Shown piece by piece: positions 1 through 9,837 of a stretch of 64,000 nt of DNA. Numbering within the stretch: position 1 is the first letter of the stretch; each line of letters starts with the position of its first letter. Under the pieces are notes generated by a model, which saw nothing but the letters and a program-made list of their open reading frames with translations, did not search any database and was not told the origin of the DNA. The translations under genes and the position numbers were made by a program. Origin of the DNA: Ficedula albicollis (taxonomy: Eukaryota > Chordata > Aves > Passeriformes > Muscicapidae); the NCBI RefSeq assembly GCF_000247815.1, contig NC_021681.1:19781495-19845494 (forward strand), given 5' to 3'.

Positions 1-292
1 TGTGACAAGAGCGTGTAATGAGAGAACGAGGGAGAAGGCTTTAAACTGACAGATGGCAGATTTAGATCAGATATTAGGAAGAAATTTTTGTCTGTGATGT
101 GGGGACGCTCTGGCACAGGTTACCCAGAGAAGCTGTGGAATTCCCATCCCTGGAATTGTTCGAGGCCAGGTTGGACAGTTGGAGCAACCTGGGCTAGTGA
201 AAGGTGTCCCTGCCCATGGCAGGGTGTTTGGAATGAGATGGACTTTAAGGGACCTTCTAACCCAAACTGTTCTTTGATTCTATGAATCTGAT
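1..292 (+). mobile_element. CR1 LINE 3' fragment, cut by window start
   Basis: The stretch reads like the 3' end of an avian CR1 retroposon in sense orientation. It contains the recognisable succession 'gcacaggttacccagagaag', 'tcccatccctggaattgttc', 'ggtgtccctgcccatggcag' and the tail 'ttctttgattctatgaatct'. It is diverged from the consensus as I remember it and shows no reverse-transcriptase frame, so it is a dead, 5'-truncated copy. It lies about 400 bases upstream of the ZMAT3 CpG island. The 5' boundary is outside the window. Confidence 0.85.
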
Positions 293-689
293 AAATGGAT
301 TTTTAAAAAAAATCTGACAAAAATTAGTAACAATCTAATGTGTCTAACCAACGGATTGCCAAGTGCGTTGGCTGATGGCTACTGTAAAATCTGGGTGATG
401 GTTTCAGCCTGCAGTGACTTCTCAGCACTTTCCTGTTCCAACAAAAGGGGGAGAAAAAAAACAGAAACTCCATGTGCTTGGAAACAGGGTGGCCCAACCA
501 CGCGGGTGAGGCCTTGGTGGCTCGAGGGGAAATCATTACTCATTTTGGCTACGAGCAGCATGAATAAGGAGATGTTTATATATGCAAATCAGGTTCATTG
601 TAATGTCTGCTGTGGGAATAAAAAAAGAAAAGAAAAGCTAAAATGAGTAAATGCCCTTGTGCAGAAGCACGGGTCAGGAGTGAAGAGTG
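293..689. other. Upstream flank of ZMAT3 promoter
   Basis: No gene is seen. The segment is AT-rich next to the CR1 tail and becomes GC-rich near 690. The only motif that stands out is an exact octamer ATGCAAAT at 582-589, preceded by a TATA-like 'tttatatat'. Both could be chance. In mammals PIK3CA lies head-to-head with ZMAT3, so a divergent neighbour may start beyond the left edge, but nothing of it is visible here. Confidence 0.4.
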
Positions 690-1020
690 AAGCAGCTCCT
701 GGCGGGGGTTTGGCCCGGCGATGCCCAGTCGGTGCGGGCGGTTCGGAGCGCGGCTCCGCCCCGGCCCGGCCCGGCCCCGCCGCCGTCACTTCCCGCAGCT
801 GAGAGCGAGCCCAGCCGGGCCCGGCCCTGCTCCTGCTGCTGCTGCTGCTCCCGCTCCGCGGTAGGTGCGGGCTGTGCGGGGTCTGGCAGGGCCGGGGCGG
901 TGCCGCGGGGTCTCGGCCCGGTTCCGAGCCGCTCGGGAGATGCGGATGGCTGTCTCTGCCTCTCGGCTGTGGTCTGTGCGGCGCTGCCGGGAGGTTGCGG
1001 TGATTGCCAGGCAGTAAGGT
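690..1020 (+). promoter_or_regulatory. ZMAT3: ZMAT3 CpG-island promoter
   Basis: A sharp GC-rich, CpG-dense block stands in AT-rich surroundings. It contains a GC box on the minus strand (ccgcccc, 756-762), runs of ggcccggcccgg and an ETS-like acttcccg (788-795). There is no TATA box at a sensible distance, so this looks like a dispersed-start housekeeping-type promoter. It sits directly upstream of a good splice donor at 861 and about 3.6 kb before the ZMAT3 start codon, which is the layout expected for a gene with a non-coding first exon. The transcription start cannot be fixed from sequence alone. Confidence 0.75.
720..860 (+). other. ZMAT3: Probable non-coding exon 1 of ZMAT3 (5' UTR)
   Basis: The right boundary is set by a strong donor, gcg|gtaggt, at 860/861. 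The left boundary is only an estimate inside the CpG island. The exon carries a short (CTG)n run near 831-846 (five to six units), so the 5' UTR would include a small CUG repeat. No ATG-initiated frame here continues into the ZMAT3 protein. Confidence 0.55.
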
Positions 1021-4000
1021 AGCAGGGCTTGTTTCTTTCAATTGCTCTCCATCCCCCAGGCTGCGAGGCAGGCGGCTTTGCGGGAATGCCTGAGGGGAGT
1101 CGGGATGTACACCCTGGGTTCTGGTACCCCCGTTGACGTAAGGGATGGTTCTGAGTTGCTAAATGTGTATCCTCATCAGAGGAGGGTCGGTGCACCTTAA
1201 GGTCGAGCTGTGCATGCTGTGTGTTTGTTTGGTGCTGCTTTCAATCCTGCAGCGTTACAAAACACCCTGCCTGCCGGGGTGAAGGGTGTAGGCCCGGTCC
1301 GTGGCCAAAGGAAACTTCCTGGCACAGTTACATGAAGGCATGTCCATGTATTGATAGACAAGTGAACTTGAGAAGAAGAAACGCTTCCTGTCTTGAAAAT
1401 AGAGCAGTGAAACTCACAGCTTGTTCACCATTTCTGCAGCTTTCATCTCTGTTGTTAGTTTCCTCAGCTGCATTTAAAAAACAATTCTGGTGGGAACACG
1501 CAGATTTCTCACTGCGGTTGATCCTTTTCACCAAGGAGAGTCACCATGCCTTCCCCATCCTTAGATTTGAGGCCAGAGCAGGTCCTTGCCCAGCACTGTG
1601 CTGCCAGCTGGGGAGGTCGCTCCCCTTTAGGTGGCATTTCCAGGCTGTGGCACTCGGGGCATGGAGCTGCATCTCCTCCTTCGGTGCTGCCCTTGGGATG
1701 CCCCATTGAAAGGAGGGAGAAGGGCTCTGCACCTGCCCCCCTTTCATCCGCTCAAGGACAGCTGGGATGGGATGGAAGTGTATCCTGGCATGGCTGAGCT
1801 ATGAGAGGGGCTGTCTTGAGGCAGAACAGCTCCTCAGCTCACCCTGGGAGCTGCAGGTCCTTACCTTGCCTTGGGCTGTGCTGCTTGGGCTCCCAGGTGA
1901 TGGAGGTGCCTTGTTCCTTTGTCATAGGATAACAATTTTATAGCTCCTTGTGTGAAGGAAAAGGAGGAGTTAAAAATGTTATTTTTTCTTCTCCTGGGCA
2001 GGGTAGCTGTAACAACCAGCAGTGAAGGATTAAAGGGACCTGTGAATAAGCTGTTTTGTTTTTTTTTTCTTATAAATAATACCAGTAAGAAATGAGCATA
2101 ACTTGAGCAATTTCAGGGAATAAAGATCGCTGTCAGAGGAAAATCAGAATTACATATATTGCATAAGCCAAATCAAGAAGTCTTCCTATTGAAATTGCTC
2201 GTGCAGCCTTAATTTTATCTTCAGACAACTTCTTACTTTAAGAGACAGTAAATGACCTTACAGTTAAAGATTTTCTAAGAATATTACATTATACCTTTTC
2301 CCCTGTAGATATGGATCCTTTAAGTACTGTGTCCTCTTGCATATGACAAATCCTATTTGTGACAGTTGCAAGAAAATGTGATGCAACAAATGCTCATGCA
2401 AAATTAAGCAGATGAATCTCAATTACCATTTACTGTACATCTCTTTATGTTGCTCTGTGAAGTATTTGGCTATAATTTACTCTCATTTTAAGGTAAGAGG
2501 CCCATTATACTCATGTAATAAAATCCTGAAATTAGCTGGCATGTTTACCTGCTTGCATAGTTGATTTAAACTGCTTTGATAGGCCTGTGTTATGATGTAT
2601 TTAACCAACATGAATATGAACTTGTTCCATCTGTACTCCCACAGAAATTAATTAGACTGTCTACAGAGTACTAGATGAGGAAAATAAAGACAAAAAAGTT
2701 GTCTTCTGTTCTGTTTAACCAGGGTCATGTGTGCTGAAAATAGGAGAAGGGTTAGGTAACACTACAGAATTTACACTGCTGATGGATGATTTGCAGCACC
2801 ATTCCTGTGTCTCCTCTTCCTTCTTTGTGGTGGATTCCAGCTCTGAAATTGTATTGCCTTAAAACATTGTCCCCAAGCCAGTGTGTACTGCCCTTTATTT
2901 TTTTAATAATTTTTAATTTTTTCCCTTACCTATAGTTACTAGTAAAAAGTGAACTGCCTCCAGTCTTGTATTAGAGTATGCTTGAGTTTGAGATAAACAT
3001 TTCAGAAATGTTTTTGTCACTTGAATGCATTAGTTCCATTCATTCATTTAAATTATGTTTTATTTTTCCTTATAGAACATAGATCTCTCTGGGAGGAGAG
3101 ATCCAAAGATAATACAGTACCTAAAATTGCAGGCATCAACTGGGATTTTCCATCGCTTGAGTGTAGAAGGTATTTATCTTCAGCTAATTTTAGCAGATTG
3201 AAAATCCCGGAAGTTATCCCAGATAAGTGCTATCTGCTTTTTCAGGTTCCTAAATGCCTTTGAAGTCCCTATTTTCAGAAGCAACTCAGGAACAAAATTC
3301 CGTGGTGGCATTTCATTTACTTTTCCCTAATTTTCCACAAGTGTTGTTTTAAAATGCAGATGTGTCTCATTATTTGCTTAAATAAATGAGCAAAGCCCAG
3401 AGTATAAACATGATTGGTACCAATGCAGCCCTAGCTGCGAATGATCTGCAAAGGCCAAGATAATGCTTTTCTTGATCCCAGTGTGGCACTGAACAGGATT
3501 TGTTATGATAAGAAGCTAATAAGACATAAACAAAAGTAGCTGTGCTTTAAATTATAACATGACTTCTCTGTATTATTCTAGGGATGTTCATCTGGGCTGT
3601 AGATGTGATTTATAAACTTTAATTAAATAAATCTCTCAGAATCTCTTGTTGGAAATGTGGAGCTAGTTCTAATAACTTGAATTAACTGAGAAATAATTGA
3701 ATAAAGATTAATATGAGCTAAGGTCTCGATGTTGCAGAAGAAGATGTAGCTTTAAATGTTGCACTGGTTGTAGTTAGTAATGGAAATATGAAAAATAGCT
3801 CAAGGTTGTTCAAGAAGACCATGGGAGAGAGCCCTTGGGAGCTGACTGTACAACAAGGTGTTCTCTAGCTCATTCCCACTCATTTTCTTATGTTGACTTA
3901 CTGGAGAAAAGCTTTTCCTCAGTACTTGAGGGGTAGATGTGGTTATGTATTTTGCATCTACCTATATACAACAAATCTGCTTGGAAATATTTGAATTCTT

Positions 4001-4425
4001 TGTAAATGTTCATTTCAGTAGTCCACTGTGATATTTGTTTACGTCTTGGAGAATGAGCTTATCCATGGGCTTCCAAAGGAGGATGTGGATGGTGGTTGTA
4101 TCCTGCCAATGACGCAGCTCTGTGCTGTGCATGTTGTATGTCCCCACTTCTTGTGGACATGGTACAGTGGGGAGAGGGTGCTGTTTTCAGGTGCTGTGGG
4201 TGTGAGGAATCTTCACCTGCCAGGAGGGTGCCAGGGGACCCACTTCTTATGCAAGTATCTTGTAATCTGGCCCTGGTTGTCTGGGATGCTGCTGTTCCTG
4301 TGGGCGGTAAAGTGTTGCAAACTGACTTTATCCTGCTTGGCATTTTGAAAAGGCATGAAGTACAGGCAGTGGAGTTACAGGAATTGCCCCTGGATCCTTC
4401 ATGTTCCTGTTGTTGCTTATTTCAG
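861..4425 (+). other. ZMAT3: ZMAT3 intron 1
   Basis: This is a 3.5-kb AT-rich intron between the exon-1 donor (gtaggt, 861) and the exon-2 acceptor. The acceptor is either ttatttcag ending at 4425 or ttctggtctag ending at 4447; both have pyrimidine tracts and I cannot decide between them. No coding exon is seen. Two sequences match the p53 half-site rule (1336-1345 and 2618-2627). Confidence 0.6.
1336..1365. promoter_or_regulatory. Candidate p53 response element in ZMAT3 intron 1
   Basis: AGGCATGTCC (1336-1345) fits RRRCWWGYYY at all ten positions with the preferred CATG core. Ten bases later AGACAAGTGA (1356-1365) fits at eight of ten. Together they have the form of a p53 element with a 10-bp spacer, about 0.5 kb downstream of exon 1. 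ZMAT3 (Wig-1/PAG608) is an established p53 target in mammals. Single half-sites are expected by chance about once per 4 kb, so this is only a candidate. Confidence 0.3.
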
Positions 4426-4481
4426 CATTTGTGTCTTTCTGGTCTAGATCTGAAGAAGACTCCTCCTCCTTCAGCAGTAGC

Positions 4482-4544
4482 ATGCCCATAGTTTCCCTGG
4501 CCAATGATTCTTCTACAGCAAGCAGGACTTCTTCCTCATCCTGA
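4482..4544 (+). other. Upstream ORF overlapping the ZMAT3 start codon
   Basis: An ATG at 4482 in the exon-2 leader opens a 20-codon frame (MPIVSLANDSSTASRTSSSS) that ends at TGA 4542-4544, past the ZMAT3 ATG at 4504 and in a different frame. Its context has A at -3, whereas the main ATG has C at -3 and A at +4. If translated it would compete directly with the main start. It lies in the mature mRNA under either acceptor choice (4425 or 4447). Confidence 0.55.
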
Positions 4545-4773
4545 GAAGCCTTCATCCCTTCCTATGTCAGTGGCTACAAGGCCAAGAGCCAGCTCACCAC
4601 TGTCCCCACCAAAATCTCTCGGACTGGGGCCTTCCTTTCATCACACACAAGAAGAGGAACTTGCCAAGGTGGTGGAGCAGGACCCTATGCTGGAGGAGCT
4701 ATGTAAGCCCCTGTGCTGTAAGCTTTGCAATGTCACTCTGAATTCGGCCCAGCAAGCCCAGGCTCATTACCAG
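4504..4773 (+). CDS. ZMAT3: ZMAT3 coding exon 1 (residues 1-90)
   Basis: It begins at ATG 4504 and ends in ...CAG before the donor gtaagg at 4774, phase 0. It encodes the proline/serine-rich N-terminus, an acidic stretch and most of zinc finger 1 (CKLC at 72-75 and H88). The 5' UTR part of the same exon extends left to 4426 or 4448. Confidence 0.96.
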
Positions 4774-7700
4774 GTAAGGAGAGCAGCAGGAGGCTCAGCT
4801 TTTGGGGCTGCTGCATCTGCAGCTTGTGGAGACATTCCTGTGGCAGCATGAGCTCTGCCAGCAGCGTTGCTGTGGTAGCACAGAGGGAAGTGTGGGCTAA
4901 TGCAGGAGGACTAACTCAGCTTCTCGAGGGGGTTTTGAGTGCTGCACACCAGCAGCAGCATTCAAGTTGCTCAGCTACCTCTGCATCACCTCATGGACTG
5001 AAACTGTAGACATATCTTCACTCTACTTGGATTTGCTGGTTGTCCAGACATGCTGCAGTGCTTTCATTTAAGGTGTTGTTACTGGAGCTTTTTGCAAAAC
5101 CTCTGTCCACGGGGACAGAGAAGTGGTGCCAAGATGGCATGGATGAAAAAGCAGACACTTGTGATTTTTCCTTTGTTTAATGCAACCTGTATTTCACATC
5201 TACACTGGTCTAGTAAAATTGACCTTCTGATTCCAGACATGTTTTGTGAGGCCTGGATAGGTGTTTTCTGCTGGATCCAGCTGTGCCGTTAGGAAAGGGG
5301 CTGCTGCCATGCGTTTATCAGGGTCTCCTTTCTGAGGCTAAGCACAGCACTGATCTGGTGGGGCCTTTTATGCAAACACTCCCATCGGCTGGGTTGGCTC
5401 AGATCAAATTTATTTTGTTTGAGCTGATCTTGCTGACTTGTCTGAAATAGGGTAAGGACTCTTTGCATATGCTTCTTGCTGAGATATTAGACATGTCAGC
5501 CTTGCATTACCCTGTTTTACTACACCCTCTCTGCCTAGTTTTTGTTTGCATGAGTATTGCTGCTGTGTTTGCATGAGTATTGGAGATTGTGACTTTCTCC
5601 ACCAGTGAATACAAAAGGGTGGTTGTCCATAACCTCAGGACAACAGACACAGATTTGAGATTTGCTATTGGCCCTAAAAAAGTGATATCCTGCTAGTGAA
5701 GGGGTAGGTTAGATTGGTGTTACTCTCTTAACATCTTGCTTCTGCAGAACTTCTGACATGAGAGGACACAAGTGAATTTGTACATAACTTGCATTTGCCT
5801 TACTATGCAACCACAATGCATTACATAGTCTTTGTTGTCCTATCAGGTTTCAGAGCACCAAAAGCAACTATGGTATGTGTTTTCCAAGAGGAAATAAAAT
5901 ATGAAGCGGATTTTTATGTTCAGTCTCATGTTTTAACTCAAGCTTGCAGTCTCATGAAATCTGTGTCTGTGTTCAGGCTTATCAAAAAACTGTGCAAAGC
6001 AGTTGATAGTCCTAGAACACAAAATACTGGTTTTAAATGAAATGGAAACAGACTGAGAAACTAATTGTAAACTTCCAGCTGAGAAAATCAGCTGAAGATG
6101 AGGCCCAATCATTATAGGTGTTGAGCGTTTTGGAGAAAGGGAGGAATGCCTGCATCTCTTAAATTCAGAGCTGTTATTTTCTGAGTGACATCTCCTTTAC
6201 CTGAGCTCCCACCTTCATGGGCACTTTCTCATTTCAGTCTCGGGATCCTTTGTCCTTCAGAGTAAGATACTATTATTAGGACAGTGATTAATCTGTGGTA
6301 TCTTTGCAGGGTAAAAACCACAGTAAGAAACTCCGGAATTACTATGCTGCCAACAGCTGTCCAGCACCTGCCAGGATGAGTAATTCTGTTGAGCCTGCCC
6401 CACCTCAGGTTGTCTCTCTTCCAGCTCAGGTAAGGCATGGGAAGGGGACTGAGATCATGCTTGCTTGTCACCTAACCCCCAGTAAGGATAACCAGATCTC
6501 AGGCTTTGAGGATTACCACAGGAGTTGGGAAAGAACTTTCCTTGTGATGGCACAGGATGGTGGAAATGGCCTGTTGTGAGCTGTTTGCTTGCCTTTGAAG
6601 ATGCAGATATTGATCTGCCCTTGCAGCACAATGTTGGACTTCAAATGTTCTGTTTCTGCCTGGCAAATAGTTTGATTCCTAGGTAAGTCTGATGTGCTGC
6701 TGATTGTAGCTGTTTAAGGGCAGATATACAGCAGCATTGCTGGAATTGGATTTGGATGTGAGGGTGTGGCATCCACACTGCACGATCATCCCTCTGTTGT
6801 GTGAGGGAAGCCTACATGGAAAAAGTGCTTTGGTGCTCCTACACCCATTGCCCAGGGCTGTTAGCTAATTCCTCTTTTGTTGCTCCTTTTGAAGTACTCA
6901 TTCCTGTATGTAGAGTGAATGGATTGTTCCCTCAGTAATCCAGATTAATTCTGTTTGGGCATATTAGAGGCAAAAGAGATGTTTTTTTGCTATCTTCTTC
7001 TAGAATTCATCCCTTGGGTTTGTCATGAGATGTGACAGCTAACCTGGCTTTTGCCTGTGACTGTGCAGGGAAACACAGCTGGGCCCCAGGGATAGAAGCT
7101 TTGCCTGTCAGTCCCCACAACCTAAGCCCATGTTGTCTGTAGGGAAGCAGAGAGCATCTGCAGAGTGGCAGATTGTTCCTGGCTAGAGGGAGCCACCAGA
7201 GGGAGACTTGGCCCTGTGTAAATTGGCTTTGCAGCTCATGGATATGAGCTGGGATGGAGTGGGCTACTGCCCTGGGCACAGGGATATGGCTGCTGTACCT
7301 GCCAGGGTGCTGTGTTTTTTAATGGAGGGAAGTGCCCATGGCAATAAAAATACACTCTGTGGCCACGTGAGGGTTCATGCTGTAAGCCAGAAGTCAGAAT
7401 TGGGTGTCCCTAAGTTCGAGCAGTATCAAAGGAGATGTGAAAGAATGTTGGCTTGTCAAGTGCTGCAGTGACATGGCTGCATGAATCACTGCTGCTGCCT
7501 TGTTAACAAAACACTTTTCCCTGGATGTTACATGCTGAGGAGGCATGGTTCCTGCCTGGATCACTGAATGTTGTTTGACTGCACAGACAAGGTGTCCTTC
7601 ATATAGCAGGAGCTACTCATGTGAGACTGGGTCCTTCCTTTGAAGTGTGGATTCAGATGTCCTCCTACCTGAAGGTTAAAGATCAGAGGTTTGGCAGCTT

Positions 7701-9837
7701 TGCTACTGGTTTTTCCCCTCTTGCTGTGGTCAGGGAGCCTTCCTTTGAAGTGTGGATTCAGATGTCCTCCTACCTGAAGGTTAAAGATCAGAGGTTTGGC
7801 AGCTTTGCTACTGGTTTTTCCCCTCTTGCTGTGGTCAGGGAGCTGTGTAAAGACAGGGTGCTGTGGAGAGGTTAGGTGGACTGTAAATAGGAGAGAGAAG
7901 CACCTCTGCCTTTCAGTGGGTCTTTCTCAGTGTGAAAGTCATTGTTCATCAGCTCCCCGCAGTTAGGAGGAGTTAAATCATTGCTGTGATGTAAAGAAGC
8001 CTCTGTGACTATTGCAGAGCTATTTGTTCAGATTGCTTGTCTCTCCACCTTAGGCCAGGAATTTGCAGGCTCTCCTGGAGGCTGAGGCAGGAACAATGAA
8101 TTTCTTGTAAGAACACTTCGGGGAGAACTTGAGTGTCCTAATCCGTGGGCTTTAATTCCAGCTCTCCTGCTGTCTGATGAAGACAGCAGTGGTCTCAGTC
8201 CCTGTGATTGAAATATTTCAGCAATTTAACCTTCTTGTGTTTCACATGCTGTCTCTCTTTTTGCTGCTAGATGGGATCCAGTAAACCAGGTGGCAGAGTG
8301 ATCTTGGCTACAGAGAATGATTACTGCAAGCTTTGTGATGCCTCATTTAGCTCTCCGGCTGTGGCACAGGCTCACTACCAGGGGAAGAATCACGCCAAGC
8401 GGCTGCGCCTTGCAGAGGCACAGAATAACTCATTCTCGTAGGTATTGTTCACCCTCATGCTCAGGCTGAAAGCAGTGGCAGTGTCTCTGGCAGTCCTTTT
8501 GTCAGAAAACTCTGAATTGCAGCTGTTCATATTTGTTTAATCTGCAGGGATGCCTCGGAACTAGGCAAACGAAGGGCAAGGAAAGAAGGGAATGAATATA
8601 AGATGATGCAAAACAGAAGAAACACATATACGGTTCAGAACAACACAGGTAACGTGGAGCTTGCATCTATTCTGTAGTTGGAATAGTCATTAATAATAAA
8701 CAGACTTGGTTTTCTTCTGTTCCCGAGGTCTGTTTTAGGAGAGTCAAGTTGTGAAAGGAGCTGGTCCAAGCTTCATGTCTGCATGGGTTTTTTTTCCCAG
8801 CTGCTAAAGTTGCTTTGTTTTGTCAGCCTGCTTGTTAGTTCTTTTTCTCAGTTTGTAACTTAATTTACCATCTGCCTGTCTCTAAGGCTGCTCTAAGTGA
8901 TGACAGTTTTCCTGCTTTATTTTCTTGGCAGGTGGCCAGGTGCTTTGACTCCTGCTGTGGCACATCAACCTATACTTGCACTCCCATGACCAGAATGAGA
9001 GAGCATGTTAGCCTCCCTCTAAGACCATCTGTTCCTAGCATAGAGTCCTTCCTCAGGTGTTAGATACTAACTTTGCCTCTTTACTATGATTACAAGAGTG
9101 TACTACAGTCTCCAGCCAGGCATCTATTTCTCTTTTTCATTTTAAGTTGTTTTACAAGCACACATTAGCTGAAACCCTGATTCCTGGTGAAGCTTGGTTT
9201 AATCATGTGATTCTAATCACTGTTATGTGGAAAAGATGAATCTTTGTAAGTTCTATCAAATATCATTTTTTGAGTTTTAAACTGAGGCAGCTTATTCTAA
9301 TCAAAAGACTATTCCAGTTCTGGAATTTGATGGTTAAGAAAAAAAAGAATTGATTCATTACCTAAATGATTAGACTCCTGATTTTCAGTAAGACTGGGGC
9401 ATTAAGCCCACTCTACTACTGTATAAAATTCCAAGTGCTGCCCTATGGCTGTAAATCTGGAAATCGGCAGAGCAGTTGGGGAGAAAGTAAGGCTTTACTC
9501 TAATCAGTTGAAGAAGCAAATCTTGGTCTGCTTTTCAGTCATCCATTGGACTTGGATATTGTCATTGAGCTGCCTCAAGCTTTGATTCCTTGCAGGTAAA
9601 GCAGGCTTTTGTGTTGGCTCCCCAGGTCCCTACTTCAACCCGCGCTCGCGGCAGAGGATCCCCCGTGACCTGGCCATGTGCGTGACGCCCAGCGGCCAGT
9701 TCTACTGCTCCATGTGCAACGCGGGCGCCAGCGAGGAGCTGGAGTTCAGGCAGCACCTGGAGAGCAAGCAGCACAAGAGCAAAGTGTCCGAGCAGCGCTA
9801 CAGGAGCGAGATGGAGAACCTGGGCTACGTCCAGTGA
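4504..9837 (+). CDS. ZMAT3: ZMAT3, zinc finger matrin-type protein 3 (Wig-1/PAG608), spliced gene
   Basis: Joining 4504-4773, 6310-6429, 8271-8437, 8548-8648 and 9626-9837 gives an uninterrupted 289-codon frame, the same length as human ZMAT3. The family is a nuclear p53-induced RNA-binding protein that acts on AU-rich mRNAs and splicing. Three CX2C-X12-HX5H fingers are intact: C72/C75/H88/H94, C149/C152/H165/H171 and C247/C250/H263/H269. A basic stretch at about 190-200 (LGKRRARKEG) is a probable nuclear localisation signal. The start ATG matches the family N-terminus MILLQ; the C-terminus ENLGYVQ has one extra residue relative to the human end as I recall it. Residue 71 is Cys where I recall Tyr. 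It faces KCNMB2 tail to tail. Confidence 0.97.
4774..6309 (+). other. ZMAT3: ZMAT3 intron 2
   Basis: The intron runs from donor gtaagg (4774) to acceptor tctttgcag (ending 6309) and is 1.5 kb long. It contains a short direct repeat of 'gtttgcatgagtattg' near 5547-5582. No other gene or element is seen. Confidence 0.9.
6310..6429 (+). CDS. ZMAT3: ZMAT3 coding exon 2 (residues 91-130)
   Basis: This is a 120-base phase 0/0 exon between tttgcag and gtaagg. It starts GKNHSKKLRNYY, supplying the last histidine (H94) of zinc finger 1, and continues into the Pro/Val-rich linker ending PPQVVSLPAQ. Confidence 0.96.
6430..8270 (+). other. ZMAT3: ZMAT3 intron 3
   Basis: The intron is 1.84 kb, from donor gtaagg to acceptor ttttgctgctag. 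Its notable content is a perfect-looking 105-bp tandem duplication at 7633-7842. No exon-like frame is seen. Confidence 0.9.
7633..7842. repeat. 105-bp tandem duplication in ZMAT3 intron 3
   Basis: The unit beginning ccttcctttgaagtgtgg is present twice in direct succession (7633-7737 and 7738-7842). I see no mismatch between copies, so the duplication is recent or an assembly artefact. The period is a multiple of three, so the reading frame stays open across both copies, which creates a misleading 84-codon ORF. Confidence 0.95.
8271..8437 (+). CDS. ZMAT3: ZMAT3 coding exon 3 (residues 131-186)
   Basis: The exon is 167 bases after acceptor tgctgctag. It encodes MGSSKPGGRVILATENDYCK and zinc finger 2 (C149, C152, H165, H171). 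The donor is placed at TC|GTAGGT (8437/8438): using the downstream GTATTG instead would include an in-frame TAG, while this choice joins TC+G to give the family sequence FSDASEL. Confidence 0.95.
8438..8547 (+). other. ZMAT3: ZMAT3 intron 4 (110 bases)
   Basis: This is a very short intron, gtaggt...ttaatctgcag. It is close to the practical lower size limit for vertebrate introns, and its boundaries are forced by the frame on both sides. Confidence 0.92.
8548..8648 (+). CDS. ZMAT3: ZMAT3 coding exon 4 (residues 186-220, basic linker)
   Basis: The exon is 101 bases, between ctgcag and gtaacg. It encodes DASELGKRRARKEGNEYKMM and QNRRNTYTVQNNT, the basic linker and probable nuclear localisation signal between fingers 2 and 3. 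It ends with one base of the glycine codon completed in the next exon. I recall one more residue in the human protein at this junction (NNSAG against NNTG here). Confidence 0.95.
8649..9625 (+). other. ZMAT3: ZMAT3 intron 5
   Basis: The intron is 977 bases, donor gtaacg and acceptor ggctccccag, AT-rich. No additional exon or mobile element is recognised. Confidence 0.92.
9626..9837 (+). CDS. ZMAT3: ZMAT3 terminal coding exon (residues 220-289 and stop)
   Basis: This exon encodes PYFNPRSRQRIPRDLAMCVT, zinc finger 3 (C247, C250, H263, H269) and the tail EMENLGYVQ, with TGA at 9835-9837. It is conspicuously richer in CpG and in G/C at third codon positions than the four upstream coding exons and the flanking intron and UTR. 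Confidence 0.96.

Noticed and set aside
595..1195. Minus-strand frames of 148 and 173 codons in the CpG island
   Set aside because: They are Arg/Pro/Ala-rich translations expected from any GC-rich, stop-poor promoter. No family or splice evidence was seen.
8431..8446. Alternative ZMAT3 exon donor at TCGTAG|GTATTG
   Set aside because: It would put an in-frame TAG before the splice. The GTAGGT donor three bases earlier restores the family sequence across the junction.
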